A DNA stretch of 60,907 bases from Nitrospira sp. (GCA_019636875.1 JAHBWR010000010.1:1-60907); one strand, 5' to 3'; positions 35,712 to 44,737 are shown, counted from the first letter of the stretch. Made by a program: numbers and translations. The notes: generated by a model not told the origin, from the letters alone.

Positions 35712-35888
35712 ATGCCAGTGCTGATTCGACGATACAAGGGGACCAACGGGATGATGCAGGAAGAGCGAATCGATGATGAGGATCGAATCGAACGCTATAT
35801 GAGGCTCTTCGAGAAAGATGACCTCAAAAAGTTACAGACTGGTGTGAAGTGCTTCATCGAGAAAGATGAATGGCAGCTCCTTCCTTGA
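35712..35888 (+). CDS. Small acidic/basic protein (58 aa), unknown function
   Basis: Read directly from the sequence: MPVLIRRYKGTNGMMQEERI, continuing with a charged helical segment and ending FIEKDEWQLLP. AGGAGGG lies 6 nt before the ATG. It looks like a compact one-domain protein with a strand-helix pattern. No family known to me. It runs in the same direction as the next small gene. Confidence 0.6.
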   Translation: MPVLIRRYKGTNGMMQEERIDDEDRIERYMRLFEKDDLKKLQTGVKCFIEKDEWQLLP

Positions 35889-35963
35889 GCCGGAAAATGG
35901 GTGGGGGGGCCGAAGTTCGATGGACGGTCTTCCCTCTCACCACTGACACCTGACTCGCCACGC

Positions 35964-36167
35964 ATGATCTACTGGGTACACATTGCCCGCGCAATCGACC
36001 GCGTGACACTTCACCGAGACCGATGTTCGGAAGTGCCGTCTACGGCAACCTCCAGCGACTTCTGGGAAGGGGGTTGGTTCGACTATCCGGATAAAGAACG
36101 AGCGCTGCGTGCCATGGAGCAGGCAGGGGTGACTCGACAGCGGATGTGCACGCTGTGTAAGCCCTAA
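35964..36167 (+). CDS. Small protein of unknown function (67 aa)
   Basis: ATG 35964 starts MIYWVHIARAIDRVTLHRDR; the frame extends upstream to 35901 without better support. The C-terminus ends RQRMCTLCKP. Together with Cys in DRCSEV, that CxxC could bind a metal. The pattern of a leading YWVH strand, a central DFWEGGWFDYPDKERAL stretch and a terminal CxxC hints at a small folded domain. No name can be given. Confidence 0.5.
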   Translation: MIYWVHIARAIDRVTLHRDRCSEVPSTATSSDFWEGGWFDYPDKERALRAMEQAGVTRQRMCTLCKP

Positions 36168-36177
36168 AGGAAGAAGG

Positions 36178-36244
36178 TCAATAGTCATTAGTTACAGGTG
36201 AGGAGCGTAGCGCTGGTCTGCATAATGCCAAGTGACTATTGACT
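36178..36244. repeat. Inverted repeat with 11-bp perfect arms
   Basis: GTCAATAGTCA (36178-36188) and TGACTATTGAC (36234-36244) flank 45 bp that contain a GC-rich AGCGTAGCGCT core. It fills the gap before the DMT transporter gene and looks like a small mobile palindrome or repeat remnant. Confidence 0.6.
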
Positions 36245-36261
36245 TGTGACCGACTTCACTC

Positions 36262-37086
36262 ATGCCGCGACTGGCACTCCTCCTCACGACCGTTATTTGG
36301 GGCGCGACCTTTCCTGCGACCAAGGCAGCGCTGGAACAAATTTCTCCACTTTCCTTCTTATTGATCCGATTCTTCATCGGCACGCTGCTGGTGCTGCTGT
36401 GGCTTGTGGTCACCCAGCGCCGACTGCATTGTAATCGTGATGTGTTGAGGGCAAGTGCGCTGACGACTGGGTTCCTGTTTCTCGGATATGTTCTGCAAAC
36501 CGTCGGGCTTCAGCATACGACAGCGTCGAATTCCGCCTTTCTGACGGCGCTGTACGTGATTTTTGTTCCATTGATTCTGTTGCGGATCGACCGGCGAGTG
36601 GTCATAGCAACGGTCATCGCGGTGGTCGGGCTCTGGCTGCTAATCAAGCCCAATGCCGTCATGAATAAGGGAGATTTGATGACACTGGGCTGCGCCCTTG
36701 CCTTTGCGGGGCATATCGTTTGTCTTGAGCGATACACTAGACGGGTCGATGCACCCTCGTTACTTGTTTGGCAAATGATCGCGATGACTCTGTTGTTTCT
36801 TCCAGCGCCGTGGTGGGAGAGCGCTCCGGCGAGCGCGTTCTCACCAACTGCAGTCCTCCTGATCGGTCTCGGTGTCACTGGCGTGCTGGCTACGCTGGCG
36901 TTTGCCGTGCAGATGTGGGCCCAGCAACTCGTTCCTGCGCAGCAGGTGGCATTGCTGTTTTCCTCCGAGCCGGCGTACGCAGCGTGGTTGTCCTGGTATT
37001 TTCTCGGAGAGGTGTTGGATATGGATGGATGGATCGGGAGTGCCCTTATCGTACTGGCCGTCATGATCGGCGCATTCGGCGGCTGA
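36262..37086 (+). CDS. EamA/DMT-family transporter
   Basis: A 274-residue integral membrane protein with about ten hydrophobic helices, arranged as two EamA repeats. The N-terminal copy shows the family hallmark TTVIWGATFPATKAALEQ and FLLIRFFIGTLL. The second copy has ALAFAGHIVCLERY and ends in PAYAAWLSWYFLGEVLD, also characteristic. Family members export or exchange amino acids, drugs or metabolites; the substrate is unknown. It is followed 22 bp later by an unknown soluble protein with a good ribosome site, so they may share a transcript. Confidence 0.92.
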   Translation: MPRLALLLTTVIWGATFPATKAALEQISPLSFLLIRFFIGTLLVLLWLVVTQRRLHCNRDVLRASALTTGFLFLGYVLQTVGLQHTTASNSAFLTALYVIFVPLILLRIDRRVVIATVIAVVGLWLLIKPNAVMNKGDLMTLGCALAFAGHIVCLERYTRRVDAPSLLVWQMIAMTLLFLPAPWWESAPASAFSPTAVLLIGLGVTGVLATLAFAVQMWAQQLVPAQQVALLFSSEPAYAAWLSWYFLGEVLDMDGWIGSALIVLAVMIGAFGG

Positions 37087-37108
37087 GTGCCTGGAAAGGA
37101 GGAGTGAT

Positions 37109-37579
37109 ATGGCTCAGAAGTTTGGTAATGGGCGATGGGTGCACGAAGGGTTCTTAGACAATCGAGTCGAGGGAACCGTCATCGGACAAGTGGTGTTTGC
37201 GGTGATCGGGCCGATCGATTTTTATTTGCGGGGCAACTTTAAGCCGGATATCGCCGGTGAGGTGATTGGATTTCGCAATAGCCGGTTCGAGGATGATGAT
37301 ATGGCCGGGCAGGTCATTGGGGATATGGCCAATCCACAGCTCGGAACCGTCAATTTGATTTCACTCGATCCACATCCCAATTTGGAGCCGCATCCCTACG
37401 TCGAGTGGTTTACACTCAGAAAGGACCATTATCGTTTTGAGTTGAGCGCCGGTGATGCATGGGTGCTATCGGATGAGGAACGAAACACTATTGATGGGGA
37501 GAGTCGCCGAATTCGATCAGCCCTGGCTGGTCAAACGTCCGACCAGCCAGGATCTGATGAGAGTGACGAGTGGGTTTAA
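37109..37579 (+). CDS. Conserved-looking soluble protein of unknown function
   Basis: The 156-residue product is acidic and beta-rich, with several Gly-Asx turns: a GRWVHEGFLDNRVEGTVIGQ segment (residues about 8-27), YLRGNFKPDIAGEVIGFRNS, and DMAGQVIGDMANPQLGTVNL. The repeated G-x-V-I-G pattern (GTVIGQ, GEVIGF, GQVIGD) suggests three similar strands of a small beta barrel. The C-terminus (about 125-156) is disordered and acidic. AGGAGG precedes the ATG. It ends 4 bp inside the convergent desaturase gene. No family is recognised. Confidence 0.65.
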   Translation: MAQKFGNGRWVHEGFLDNRVEGTVIGQVVFAVIGPIDFYLRGNFKPDIAGEVIGFRNSRFEDDDMAGQVIGDMANPQLGTVNLISLDPHPNLEPHPYVEWFTLRKDHYRFELSAGDAWVLSDEERNTIDGESRRIRSALAGQTSDQPGSDESDEWV

Positions 37580-38631
37580 CGGGCTGTGAGCTCAAGCTCT
37601 GGCTGTGGCGTGGGTAGTTCTGTAACCACCTTAGGCTCCTCGACTTTTTGCTTAAGGACGCTACGGTCAGAGTCCTGTTTGGTCTTTCCCTCTCGCACAT
37701 AATCGGGAACACCACGAACGTCCCAGATCAGCCCAAGCCACTCCAATCCCTTCAGACAGTAATAGGTCATGTCGACCTCCCACCAATAGAAGCCTTGTCT
37801 GGTCGAGGCGGGGTAGTAGTGGTGATTGTTGTGCCATCCTTCACCCATGGTGATCAGGGCAAGGAAAAAGTTATTTCGGCTGTCGTCGCCGGTCTCATAC
37901 CGTTGTGAACCGTAGACATGGGATAAGGAATTGATCGTACAGGTTCCATGAAACAAGGCCACAGTCGAGATGAAATAGCCCCAGATCAACATCTGAGGAC
38001 CGTTGGTACCGAGTCCGGGCGCGGAGGCTTCCAGCAGTTTGCCGAGTCCAAACATTCCAACTCCAGTGAGGACCGGAACCAAGACATCAAATCGGTCAAG
38101 AAACCGTAGCTCAGGAAACTTTGCAAAGTCGGCAATACCTTTGAGACGAGGCGCATAAAACGTCTGCGACATGATCCAACCCATATGAGACCACCAAAAC
38201 CCTCCTTGGCGAGGGGAGTGCACATCTTCCGGCTGATCAGAGTAGATGTGGTGATGGCGATGATGGCCGGCCCACCACAAGGGACCACGCTGTGTGCAAG
38301 TGCCACCTAATAGCGCGAACAGGAACTGGACGGTGCGAGTGGTCTTAAAAGTGCGGTGTGAAAAGTAGCGGTGGTACCAACCGGTGATCGCAAACATGCG
38401 GATGTAATAGAAACCGACAGCGACCGCGACGGCGGTCCAACTCCATCCTACCCAGATGACACCCAAACACATCAAATGCAACACAATGAAGGGGACACTG
38501 CGCACCCAGTCTACCTTGGGAGGGCCTTCTGCTTTCGTGTGCTCAAGGCCGGCCCAGGAATCAAACCAACGCATCACGGAATAGAAGAACTCCTGGGCTT
38601 TGGTCGGTCGAATCGTTTGCACGTCGGACAT
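37576..38631 (-). CDS. Membrane fatty acid desaturase (delta-9 type)
   Basis: Introduces a double bond into acyl chains using a di-iron site. All three His boxes are present: HRYFSH (about 86-91), HRHHH (in AGHHRHHHIYSD, about 124-128) and HNNHH (in EGWHNNHHYYP, about 268-272). Hydrophobic segments before the first box and between the second and third match the four-helix topology. At 351 residues with a 35-residue polar tail it is in the acyl-CoA or acyl-lipid delta-9 group. It requires O2 and an electron donor, so the cell is aerobic at least at times. It is divergent from hemE. Confidence 0.93.
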   Translation of the reverse strand: MSDVQTIRPTKAQEFFYSVMRWFDSWAGLEHTKAEGPPKVDWVRSVPFIVLHLMCLGVIWVGWSWTAVAVAVGFYYIRMFAITGWYHRYFSHRTFKTTRTVQFLFALLGGTCTQRGPLWWAGHHRHHHIYSDQPEDVHSPRQGGFWWSHMGWIMSQTFYAPRLKGIADFAKFPELRFLDRFDVLVPVLTGVGMFGLGKLLEASAPGLGTNGPQMLIWGYFISTVALFHGTCTINSLSHVYGSQRYETGDDSRNNFFLALITMGEGWHNNHHYYPASTRQGFYWWEVDMTYYCLKGLEWLGLIWDVRGVPDYVREGKTKQDSDRSVLKQKVEEPKVVTELPTPQPELELTAR

Positions 38632-38853
38632 ACAATTCTCCTCTTAGTCGGGGGATCGGCAACATCACTGCGGTGGGAGACAGGGAGCCGGGGTCCCGAT
38701 TAACCTGAATGATCGCCCTGCTATAGGTTGGGGCCTCATTATACACAGAACTTCAGAAAAGTGAAACCAGACTTTTCAGGCGACCTCGGGAATCCTAAGT
38801 GTACCGGAATGGTGGCGTTTGTCTACTCATCGTGAGGAGTTTCCGGAAGGAAT

Positions 38854-38870
38854 TGATACGTTATGTATCA
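38854..38870. promoter_or_regulatory. Palindrome in the desaturase-hemE divergent region
   Basis: TGATAC and GTATCA are exact inverted arms around GTTAT. It lies 8 bp before the hemE -35 and about 220 bp before the desaturase start, so it is placed to act as an operator for hemE. Confidence 0.4.
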
Positions 38871-38877
38871 TCTCGGT

Positions 38878-38907
38878 TTGACAGTTCTCCCTATGCCTCT
38901 CTAGAAT
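38878..38907 (+). promoter_or_regulatory. Strong sigma70 promoter for the hem operon
   Basis: TTGACA at 38878-38883 and TAGAAT at 38902-38907, 18 bp apart. The -10 overlaps an ATG at 38906. Transcription would therefore start near 38914 and the next in-frame ATG (38918) would open an almost leaderless message. Confidence 0.55.
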
Positions 38908-38917
38908 GCCGCCTACT

Positions 38918-39943
38918 ATGAATGATCGATTTTTAAAAGCCTGTCGCCGTGAACCCGTTGATTGCACCCCCGTGTGGTTTATGCGCCAAGCCGGGCGCTA
39001 TATGTCTGAGTATCGGACGCTCCGCGCGAAACATTCGATCCTTGAGATGTGTAAGACACCGGAGTTGGCGGCGCAAGTGACGCTCCAGCCGATTGATCGA
39101 TTTCCGCTGGATGCCGCCATTATTTTTGCCGACATTCTGCTGCCGCTGGAGCCGATGGGGCTCAATCTTGAGTTTGCGGCAGGGGAAGGACCGGTGATCC
39201 ACAATCCGGTTCGTGACCGGTCGGCAGTGGATCAACTCAAAGTCATCGACGGCGATGAGCTGGATTATGTTGCCGAGGCTATCAGACAAACGCGACGGGC
39301 TCTTGATGGGCGAGTCCCGTTGATTGGATTCGCCGGGGCACCGTTCACACTTGCGAGTTATGCCATTGAGGGCGGAGGCTCGCGAAACTATCTCCATACC
39401 AAACAGATGATGTACGGGGATCCGACGGCTTGGCATCGGCTGATGGATAAGTTTGCGCGCGTGATCACCGGATATCTTCGTCGGCAGATCAAGGCGGGGG
39501 CGCAGGCGATTCAGTTGTTTGATAGTTGGGTCGGCTGTCTGTCTGCCGGTGATTATGCCGAATATGTGATGCCGCACGTGCAGCTGATTTTCGACGGCCT
39601 CAAGCGGGAAGGCGTACCGATGATTCATTTCGGTACTGGCACGACCGCTATCCTCAGGCAGATGCGTGAGGCAGGTGGTGATGTGATTGGGATCGATTGG
39701 CGGGTTCACTTGGACGAGGCCTGGACCATGGTCGGACATGATCGCGCCGTCCAGGGAAACTTGGATCCACTGGTCTTGTTTGCGCCGCTCCATGAAATTG
39801 AACGTCGGGTGGAGGATATCCTCCGTCGAGCGGGAGGGCGACTCGGCCACATCTTTAATCTCGGCCACGGCATACTGCCTACGACCCCGGTCGATCATGT
39901 CGCTGCGACGATCGACATGGTGCATAAGCTTAGCCAACGATAA
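38918..39943 (+). CDS. hemE: Uroporphyrinogen decarboxylase
   Basis: Decarboxylates the four acetate side chains of uroporphyrinogen III to give coproporphyrinogen III. The 341 residues carry the two family signatures: PVWFMRQAGRYMSEYR near the N-terminus, and the GFAGAPFTLASYAIEGGGS block with catalytic residues nearby. FADILLPLEPMGL (catalytic Asp) and FNLGHGILPTTP at the end fit as well. I prefer ATG 38918, which gives the normal MNDRFLKACRRE start. An ATG at 38906 lies inside the predicted -10. It is first in the hemE-hemH-hemG operon. Confidence 0.95.
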   Translation: MNDRFLKACRREPVDCTPVWFMRQAGRYMSEYRTLRAKHSILEMCKTPELAAQVTLQPIDRFPLDAAIIFADILLPLEPMGLNLEFAAGEGPVIHNPVRDRSAVDQLKVIDGDELDYVAEAIRQTRRALDGRVPLIGFAGAPFTLASYAIEGGGSRNYLHTKQMMYGDPTAWHRLMDKFARVITGYLRRQIKAGAQAIQLFDSWVGCLSAGDYAEYVMPHVQLIFDGLKREGVPMIHFGTGTTAILRQMREAGGDVIGIDWRVHLDEAWTMVGHDRAVQGNLDPLVLFAPLHEIERRVEDILRRAGGRLGHIFNLGHGILPTTPVDHVAATIDMVHKLSQR

Positions 39944-40014
39944 GAACGTGAAACGTCCCTCGTGAAACGCACCCTGCATCCAAACGCCTGACGCTTCACG
40001 AACGACTAGGAATT

Positions 40015-40965
40015 ATGCCAACTACGCCACGTCATACCGCGGTTCTTCTGATGGCCATGGGCGGGCCGGATTGTCTCGAAAATGTTGAGCCGTTCTTGCT
40101 CGATGTGCGTGGAGGTCGACCGACACCGCCTGAGCTGGTCGAGGAGATTCGTGAACGGTATCGTGCCACGGGGGGGAAATCACCGGCTGTCGGGATTACG
40201 CAAGAGGTTGCAAAGAAACTGGAACGACGGCTGAATGAGTCTGGTAACGGCCGATACCGAGTGCATGTGGGGTTGCGGCATTGGCATCCCTTTATCAAGG
40301 ACACCTATGCCGAGTTGCTGAAAGATTCCCCGGAGCAGATCGTTGGAGTCTGTATGGCTCCCCAACAATCCTCCTTGAGCACCGGGGCCTATCGAAAGAA
40401 AGTGGAGGAGGCGCGAGCGGGGCTCGAGGACCAGACTCCAGTCACGTATGTCGGCAGTTGGAACCAGCATCCTCGGCTGATTTCCGCGATCATGGAGAAC
40501 ATTCGGCTCGGGCTTCAGAAATTTCCTGCCGAGGTGCGTGTGTCGGTGCCAGTCTTGTTTACCGCCCATAGTTTGCCTGAACGGATTGTGGCAATGAAGG
40601 ATCCCTATCCCGATGAGGTCAAGGGAACGGTTGAGGCGGTGACGCAACTCCTGGGAAGCCAACCGACGTATTTCGCCTATCAAAGCCAGGGTCGCTCCAA
40701 TGAGCCGTGGCTTGGACCAACGGTCGAAGGCATGTTGGATACCATCCTACAGGCCGGACATCGTCACGTGCTGGTGGCGCCGATCGGCTTTATCTGTGAC
40801 CATGTGGAAACGCTCTTCGATATCGACATTGAGCTCAAGCAATTAGCTATGAGTAAGGGCCTGCAGCTCGAGCGTATGGCGATGTTGAACGATTCTTCCG
40901 CGATGCTTGAGACGTTACAGGACGTCTTGTCGACACACGAATCCGCTTCCCATCTTCAGTCGTGA
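40015..40965 (+). CDS. hemH: Ferrochelatase
   Basis: Inserts ferrous iron into protoporphyrin IX, or into coproporphyrin III in the coproporphyrin-dependent route. The 316-residue protein shows the N-terminal AVLLMAMGGPDCLENVEPFL, the catalytic His in LFTAHSLPERIV, and Glu in GFICDHVETLFDIDIE. No C-terminal Cys cluster for an iron-sulfur centre is seen. It lies 71 bp after hemE, across a small inverted repeat (TCGTGAA/TTCACGA), and its stop overlaps the hemG GTG start. The three late heme steps are therefore co-expressed. Coproporphyrinogen oxidase is not in this window. Confidence 0.95.
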   Translation: MPTTPRHTAVLLMAMGGPDCLENVEPFLLDVRGGRPTPPELVEEIRERYRATGGKSPAVGITQEVAKKLERRLNESGNGRYRVHVGLRHWHPFIKDTYAELLKDSPEQIVGVCMAPQQSSLSTGAYRKKVEEARAGLEDQTPVTYVGSWNQHPRLISAIMENIRLGLQKFPAEVRVSVPVLFTAHSLPERIVAMKDPYPDEVKGTVEAVTQLLGSQPTYFAYQSQGRSNEPWLGPTVEGMLDTILQAGHRHVLVAPIGFICDHVETLFDIDIELKQLAMSKGLQLERMAMLNDSSAMLETLQDVLSTHESASHLQS

Positions 40966-42425
40966 CTCGACCGCGTACAGTCGTCATTGTGGGTGGCGGT
41001 ATTTCCGGCTTGGCCACAGCCTTTTCGCTCCTGGAACGAGCGTCTACCGCCGGCCTTTCCCTTCGCTGTACGATCCTCGAAGCTGACTCCTCCTGGGGTG
41101 GAAAGATCGTCACCCATCGAATTGGCGACATCGTCACGGAAGCCGGGCCGGATTCCTTCTTGTCTCAAAAGCCGGCCGGTCTTGAGCTCTGTACGAAGCT
41201 TGGTATTGCCGATCAGCTCATCAATACCAACGAGACCGTCAAGAAAGCCTGTGTTCTCTCCAAAGGACGGATGTGCGATTTGCCGGAGGGACTGCTTTCG
41301 TTTACGCCAAGACAGCTCAAACCTTTTCTTTCGAGCGGACTCCTCACGTGGACAGGGCTTGCCCGTATGGGATTGGAAATCGCCGTTCCCCCTGGTCCCT
41401 CCAGAGAGGATGAGTCGCTCGCTGGGTTCCTCCGTCGTCGGTTCGGCAGCCAGGCCTATGAGCGGGTCTTGGAGCCACTCATGGCAGGAATATATGCCGG
41501 AGATGCCGAACAGATGAGCCTGCGAGCGACGTTTCCACGTTTCTTTGAACTGGAACAACAGCATGGCAGTGTGGTTCGCGGCATGTTGGAAGCCAAGAAA
41601 ACAGCTTCGACGGTCCTATCGGGACCGCGGCGGCGGACGATGTTTGTGAGTTTGAAAAATGGACTCGGTGATCTCGTGACTGCATTGACGCAACGGTTGA
41701 GGGAGCAAGGCGTGGAGCTTCAGCTTGGGAAACGGGTTGACGCACTCCGCGTGAGATCGCACGAACTTGGCCGTTGGATGTACGACCTGATTCTTCAGGA
41801 TGGATCAGCACTTTCTGCGGAAAGTGTTGTGCTGACCACACCGGCTTATGTGTCCGCCGACCTGTTGCGTCCGTTGACACCGATTGCCGGAGGCGTGCTG
41901 GATCTGATTCCCTATACCTCGACCGCGACGATTGCGATGACATTTCCTCGGGCGATGGTGCGTGGAGTTGAAGGATTTGGATTTATCATCCCTCGAGTAG
42001 AACAACGTGATTTGATCGCGGCGACGTGGACCTCCCTTAAATGGCCACATCGTGCTCCCGCGGATCAATTATTAGTGCGTGGCTACGTCGGCGGAGTAGG
42101 ACGCGAGGAGATCTTGCAACTCGATGATGCGGCCTTGACGGCGAAAGTTCAAACCGAACTTGCTGCCTTGTGCGGCATCAGTGTGGAGCCGACTTACACG
42201 GAGGTGAATCGGTGGTGGAAGGCGATGCCGCAGTACACCCTGGGCCATCTTGATCGATTGGCACAGCTTGATGCAGCCATGAGCCGTTATCCTGGTCTCG
42301 TCCTCACAGGGGCCGGCTATCGTGGAGTCGGTATTCCCGACTGCATCCGTGATGGAGCGACTGCGGCAGAGCGTGTCGTCCAAGATCTGAGCGGTGGAAC
42401 TGGATCTGGACGGCGATCTGTCTAA
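40962..42425 (+). CDS. hemG: Protoporphyrinogen/coproporphyrinogen oxidase (HemY-type flavoprotein)
   Basis: Oxygen-dependent FAD enzyme of the last or second-last heme step. The N-terminus has the FAD motif VVIVGGGISGLATAFSLL. The body carries the HemY-typical RIGDIVTEAGPDSFLSQK, EPLMAGIYAGDAEQMSLRA and FVSLKNGLGDLVTAL, and ends with LTGAGYRGVGIPDCIRDG. The length, 487 residues, is usual. The GTG start overlaps the hemH stop by 4 bp (GTGA), indicating coupling. Whether it acts on coproporphyrinogen or protoporphyrinogen cannot be decided from sequence. Confidence 0.92.
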   Translation: MTRPRTVVIVGGGISGLATAFSLLERASTAGLSLRCTILEADSSWGGKIVTHRIGDIVTEAGPDSFLSQKPAGLELCTKLGIADQLINTNETVKKACVLSKGRMCDLPEGLLSFTPRQLKPFLSSGLLTWTGLARMGLEIAVPPGPSREDESLAGFLRRRFGSQAYERVLEPLMAGIYAGDAEQMSLRATFPRFFELEQQHGSVVRGMLEAKKTASTVLSGPRRRTMFVSLKNGLGDLVTALTQRLREQGVELQLGKRVDALRVRSHELGRWMYDLILQDGSALSAESVVLTTPAYVSADLLRPLTPIAGGVLDLIPYTSTATIAMTFPRAMVRGVEGFGFIIPRVEQRDLIAATWTSLKWPHRAPADQLLVRGYVGGVGREEILQLDDAALTAKVQTELAALCGISVEPTYTEVNRWWKAMPQYTLGHLDRLAQLDAAMSRYPGLVLTGAGYRGVGIPDCIRDGATAAERVVQDLSGGTGSGRRSV

Positions 42426-42468
42426 GCAAGGAAGTTGCCTCGTCCACAGACTAGATCCCAGACATGGT

Positions 42469-43731
42469 TCATCGATACATCCAGGCCCGGGTCAGCGGGA
42501 GCTGGGTGAGACCATTGGCTTTCTGGTGGGTGGCAAGTACCTGATAGACGTTGAGCCATCCCTGAGAAAACGCCAACGAGGAACCTGCCAAATAGGTGCG
42601 CCAGACGCGCAACGTTCGATCCCGGACCACCACCTGAGCGGCACTCAGTCTGCCTTCTAGTCTACGCGACCAGTGGGCCAGTGTGCGGGCGTAATGCGAC
42701 CTCAAGCTTTCCACATCGTAGACTTCGAAGTTCTGTGCTGCCATCTCTCGAATAATGGTGTGGAGATGAGGCAGTTCTGTATGGGGGAAGACGAACTTCT
42801 CCATAAACTCGCTGACGCCGGATCCGACCGTGCGACCCTCCGCATCGGATGAGGTAATGCCATGGTTCAGGAAGAGACCGCCATCACGCAGCAGGTTCCG
42901 GACGAGAGCGAAGTAGGCAGGAAAATGTTTTTGACCCACATGCTCCACCATGCCGATACTTGCAATCTTATCGAAGGTACCTTCACCGAACTGGTCTGAG
43001 GCATTACGGTAGTCGAGCTGGAGTACCTCGACGCGTGGTTGAAGGCCAACGATCCTGACTCGTTCCTTGGCGAAAGAACACTGGTTCTCTGACAGGGTGA
43101 TGCCGACGGCGTGGACGCCATAGTGTTGCGCCGCATACAGAATGAGCCCACCCCAGCCACATCCGATATCGAGTAATCGTTCTCCTGGCCTGAGCCGGAG
43201 CTTGCGGCAGATATAATCGAGCTTGGCTTCCTGCGCGGCATCGATCGATTCTTCTCCCGTCTGAAAGTAGGCGCAGGAATAGACCATACGCGCGTCGAGC
43301 CAGAGTCGGTAAAATTCATTGCCGACGTCATAGTGATAGGCGATGTCCTCTCGATCCTGTTGCGGCGTGTGCCGTGCCGTCAATGCGGCAATGCGCTGTG
43401 TCGGGGGCGATCCATCGGCCGCCGCGAGGCGCTCGGCACTCGCGATGACGGACATAATATCGCCCTCAATGTCGAGGCGTCCGTCGACAAAGGCTTCACC
43501 GAGTGTCCCTAACGTCGGATGGGTGAGAGTTGGAAGTAAGGCCGGATCGCGGATTGCCATTACGACGCGCGGTTCTTGACCGAAGTTCAGACGTGATCCG
43601 TCCGGGAGGATCAGGTCAAGCGGCTGGCCTCCCAGCACCCTCACCCTTTCTGCCAAACGCCGGATGCGTCGGCCAACTGCCTTTCCGACGATCCTATTGG
43701 CCGCGTGCGAGAAGAGATTGTAATGAGACAT
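42469..43731 (-). CDS. cfa: Cyclopropane-fatty-acyl-phospholipid synthase
   Basis: SAM-dependent methylenation of unsaturated phospholipid acyl chains. The 420-residue protein has an N-terminal lipid-binding part (about 1-130) and a class I methyltransferase domain. Motif I is LLDIGCGWGGL. The CFA signatures HYDVGNEFYRLWLD, YSCAYFQTGEE and SIGMVEHVGQKHFPAYF are also present. ATG 43731 has GGAGG upstream at 5 nt; the longer frame to 43794 lacks one. With the nearby delta-9 desaturase it makes and then modifies unsaturated chains, an adaptation of membrane fluidity. Confidence 0.95.
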   Translation of the reverse strand: MSHYNLFSHAANRIVGKAVGRRIRRLAERVRVLGGQPLDLILPDGSRLNFGQEPRVVMAIRDPALLPTLTHPTLGTLGEAFVDGRLDIEGDIMSVIASAERLAAADGSPPTQRIAALTARHTPQQDREDIAYHYDVGNEFYRLWLDARMVYSCAYFQTGEESIDAAQEAKLDYICRKLRLRPGERLLDIGCGWGGLILYAAQHYGVHAVGITLSENQCSFAKERVRIVGLQPRVEVLQLDYRNASDQFGEGTFDKIASIGMVEHVGQKHFPAYFALVRNLLRDGGLFLNHGITSSDAEGRTVGSGVSEFMEKFVFPHTELPHLHTIIREMAAQNFEVYDVESLRSHYARTLAHWSRRLEGRLSAAQVVVRDRTLRVWRTYLAGSSLAFSQGWLNVYQVLATHQKANGLTQLPLTRAWMYR

Positions 43732-44008
43732 GATGACCTCCTTAGAGCGATACATGGAACCTTCGCTGACCCTGTGAGCCGCGGAGTGCAGCACGTCAGG
43801 GCATCACGGGTCTTTTATTGCGAGAGGTTTGAATCAGGAGCCGCTATCTCTACAGTAAGCGAATGTCGTACCTGCTACATCGCGTGGAAATTCAAGTTAT
43901 TAGGAGCCCGACGTGAAGAGACGAAGCTTGGCACTGCGGTGAAAATCCACATGCGAATAGGCTGGGTGGGACTTCTCGCAACAGTCCGACTAATGAACGT
44001 GCAGGCGC

Positions 44009-44737
44009 TTATGGAAGAATGATAGTTTGTTCCGGATAGCCGAGTTCTTTGAGCGTGACTTCGAGGGAGTCAACCATCGGTGGAGGACCGCAGAGAAAAA
44101 TACAGGTGTCAGGTGATGGCCCAGGGAGGTGTTGCTGCAACATGTCCGATGTGATGCGTCCGGTTCCGCCAGACCATCCGGGTGGGGGCTGCTCCAAGAC
44201 ATGATGACACGTAAAGTTTGGATATTGTCGAACGTGTCGTTCCCACTCCTCCCGGAAGATCATGTCCGATTCTGTCTTGTTGGCAAAGAGCAGAACTAAC
44301 TCCGCATCGAGCTTCTTGGTCAATATCCACCGGATGATGGAGATCATCGGGGTAATCCCGGTACCTCCGGCCACGAAGCCCACCCGCTTCGCCATACCAT
44401 CGATCCAATGTCCGCCAGTATTTGGCCCACTCATCAGCACTGTATCGCCGATGTTCTGCTCATGTAGATACTTGGAAATCGTACCGGTTTCATAGCGTTT
44501 CACCGTCACGTCGAAGGAACCTGTGGTGCCCGGGAGTGAAGAGGGCGTGTAGGCTCGTTTGATTTGTTTGCCATTCAGCGTCGCATGGACATAGAGGAAA
44601 TCGCCGGGCAGCATGTCGAGCGTTGCATCGGGAGGCAACTCAAAACGGAATGTCTTGGTATCGTGGGTGTCAGTTTCGATGTCTGATAGTTTGTAGGGAG
44701 CAGGAGTTTTGGTTTTAATGCGGGTGAGATTGTCCAT
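44009..44737 (-). CDS. Ferredoxin-NADP reductase-like FAD oxidoreductase
   Basis: A 242-residue two-domain flavoprotein. The FAD-binding barrel (about 10-105) ends in the RAYTPSSLP motif, the R-x-Y-[ST] signature. The NAD(P)-binding domain has VGFVAGGTGITPMISIIRW and the CGPPPMVDSLEVTL loop before a short C-terminus lacking an aromatic terminal residue. It transfers electrons between NAD(P)H and an unknown partner. No ferredoxin or oxygenase gene is adjacent. It is divergent from the sigma54 activator, 107 bp away. The start ATG 44737 lacks a strong ribosome site; a 32-residue longer frame exists. Confidence 0.87.
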   Translation of the reverse strand: MDNLTRIKTKTPAPYKLSDIETDTHDTKTFRFELPPDATLDMLPGDFLYVHATLNGKQIKRAYTPSSLPGTTGSFDVTVKRYETGTISKYLHEQNIGDTVLMSGPNTGGHWIDGMAKRVGFVAGGTGITPMISIIRWILTKKLDAELVLLFANKTESDMIFREEWERHVRQYPNFTCHHVLEQPPPGWSGGTGRITSDMLQQHLPGPSPDTCIFLCGPPPMVDSLEVTLKELGYPEQTIILP

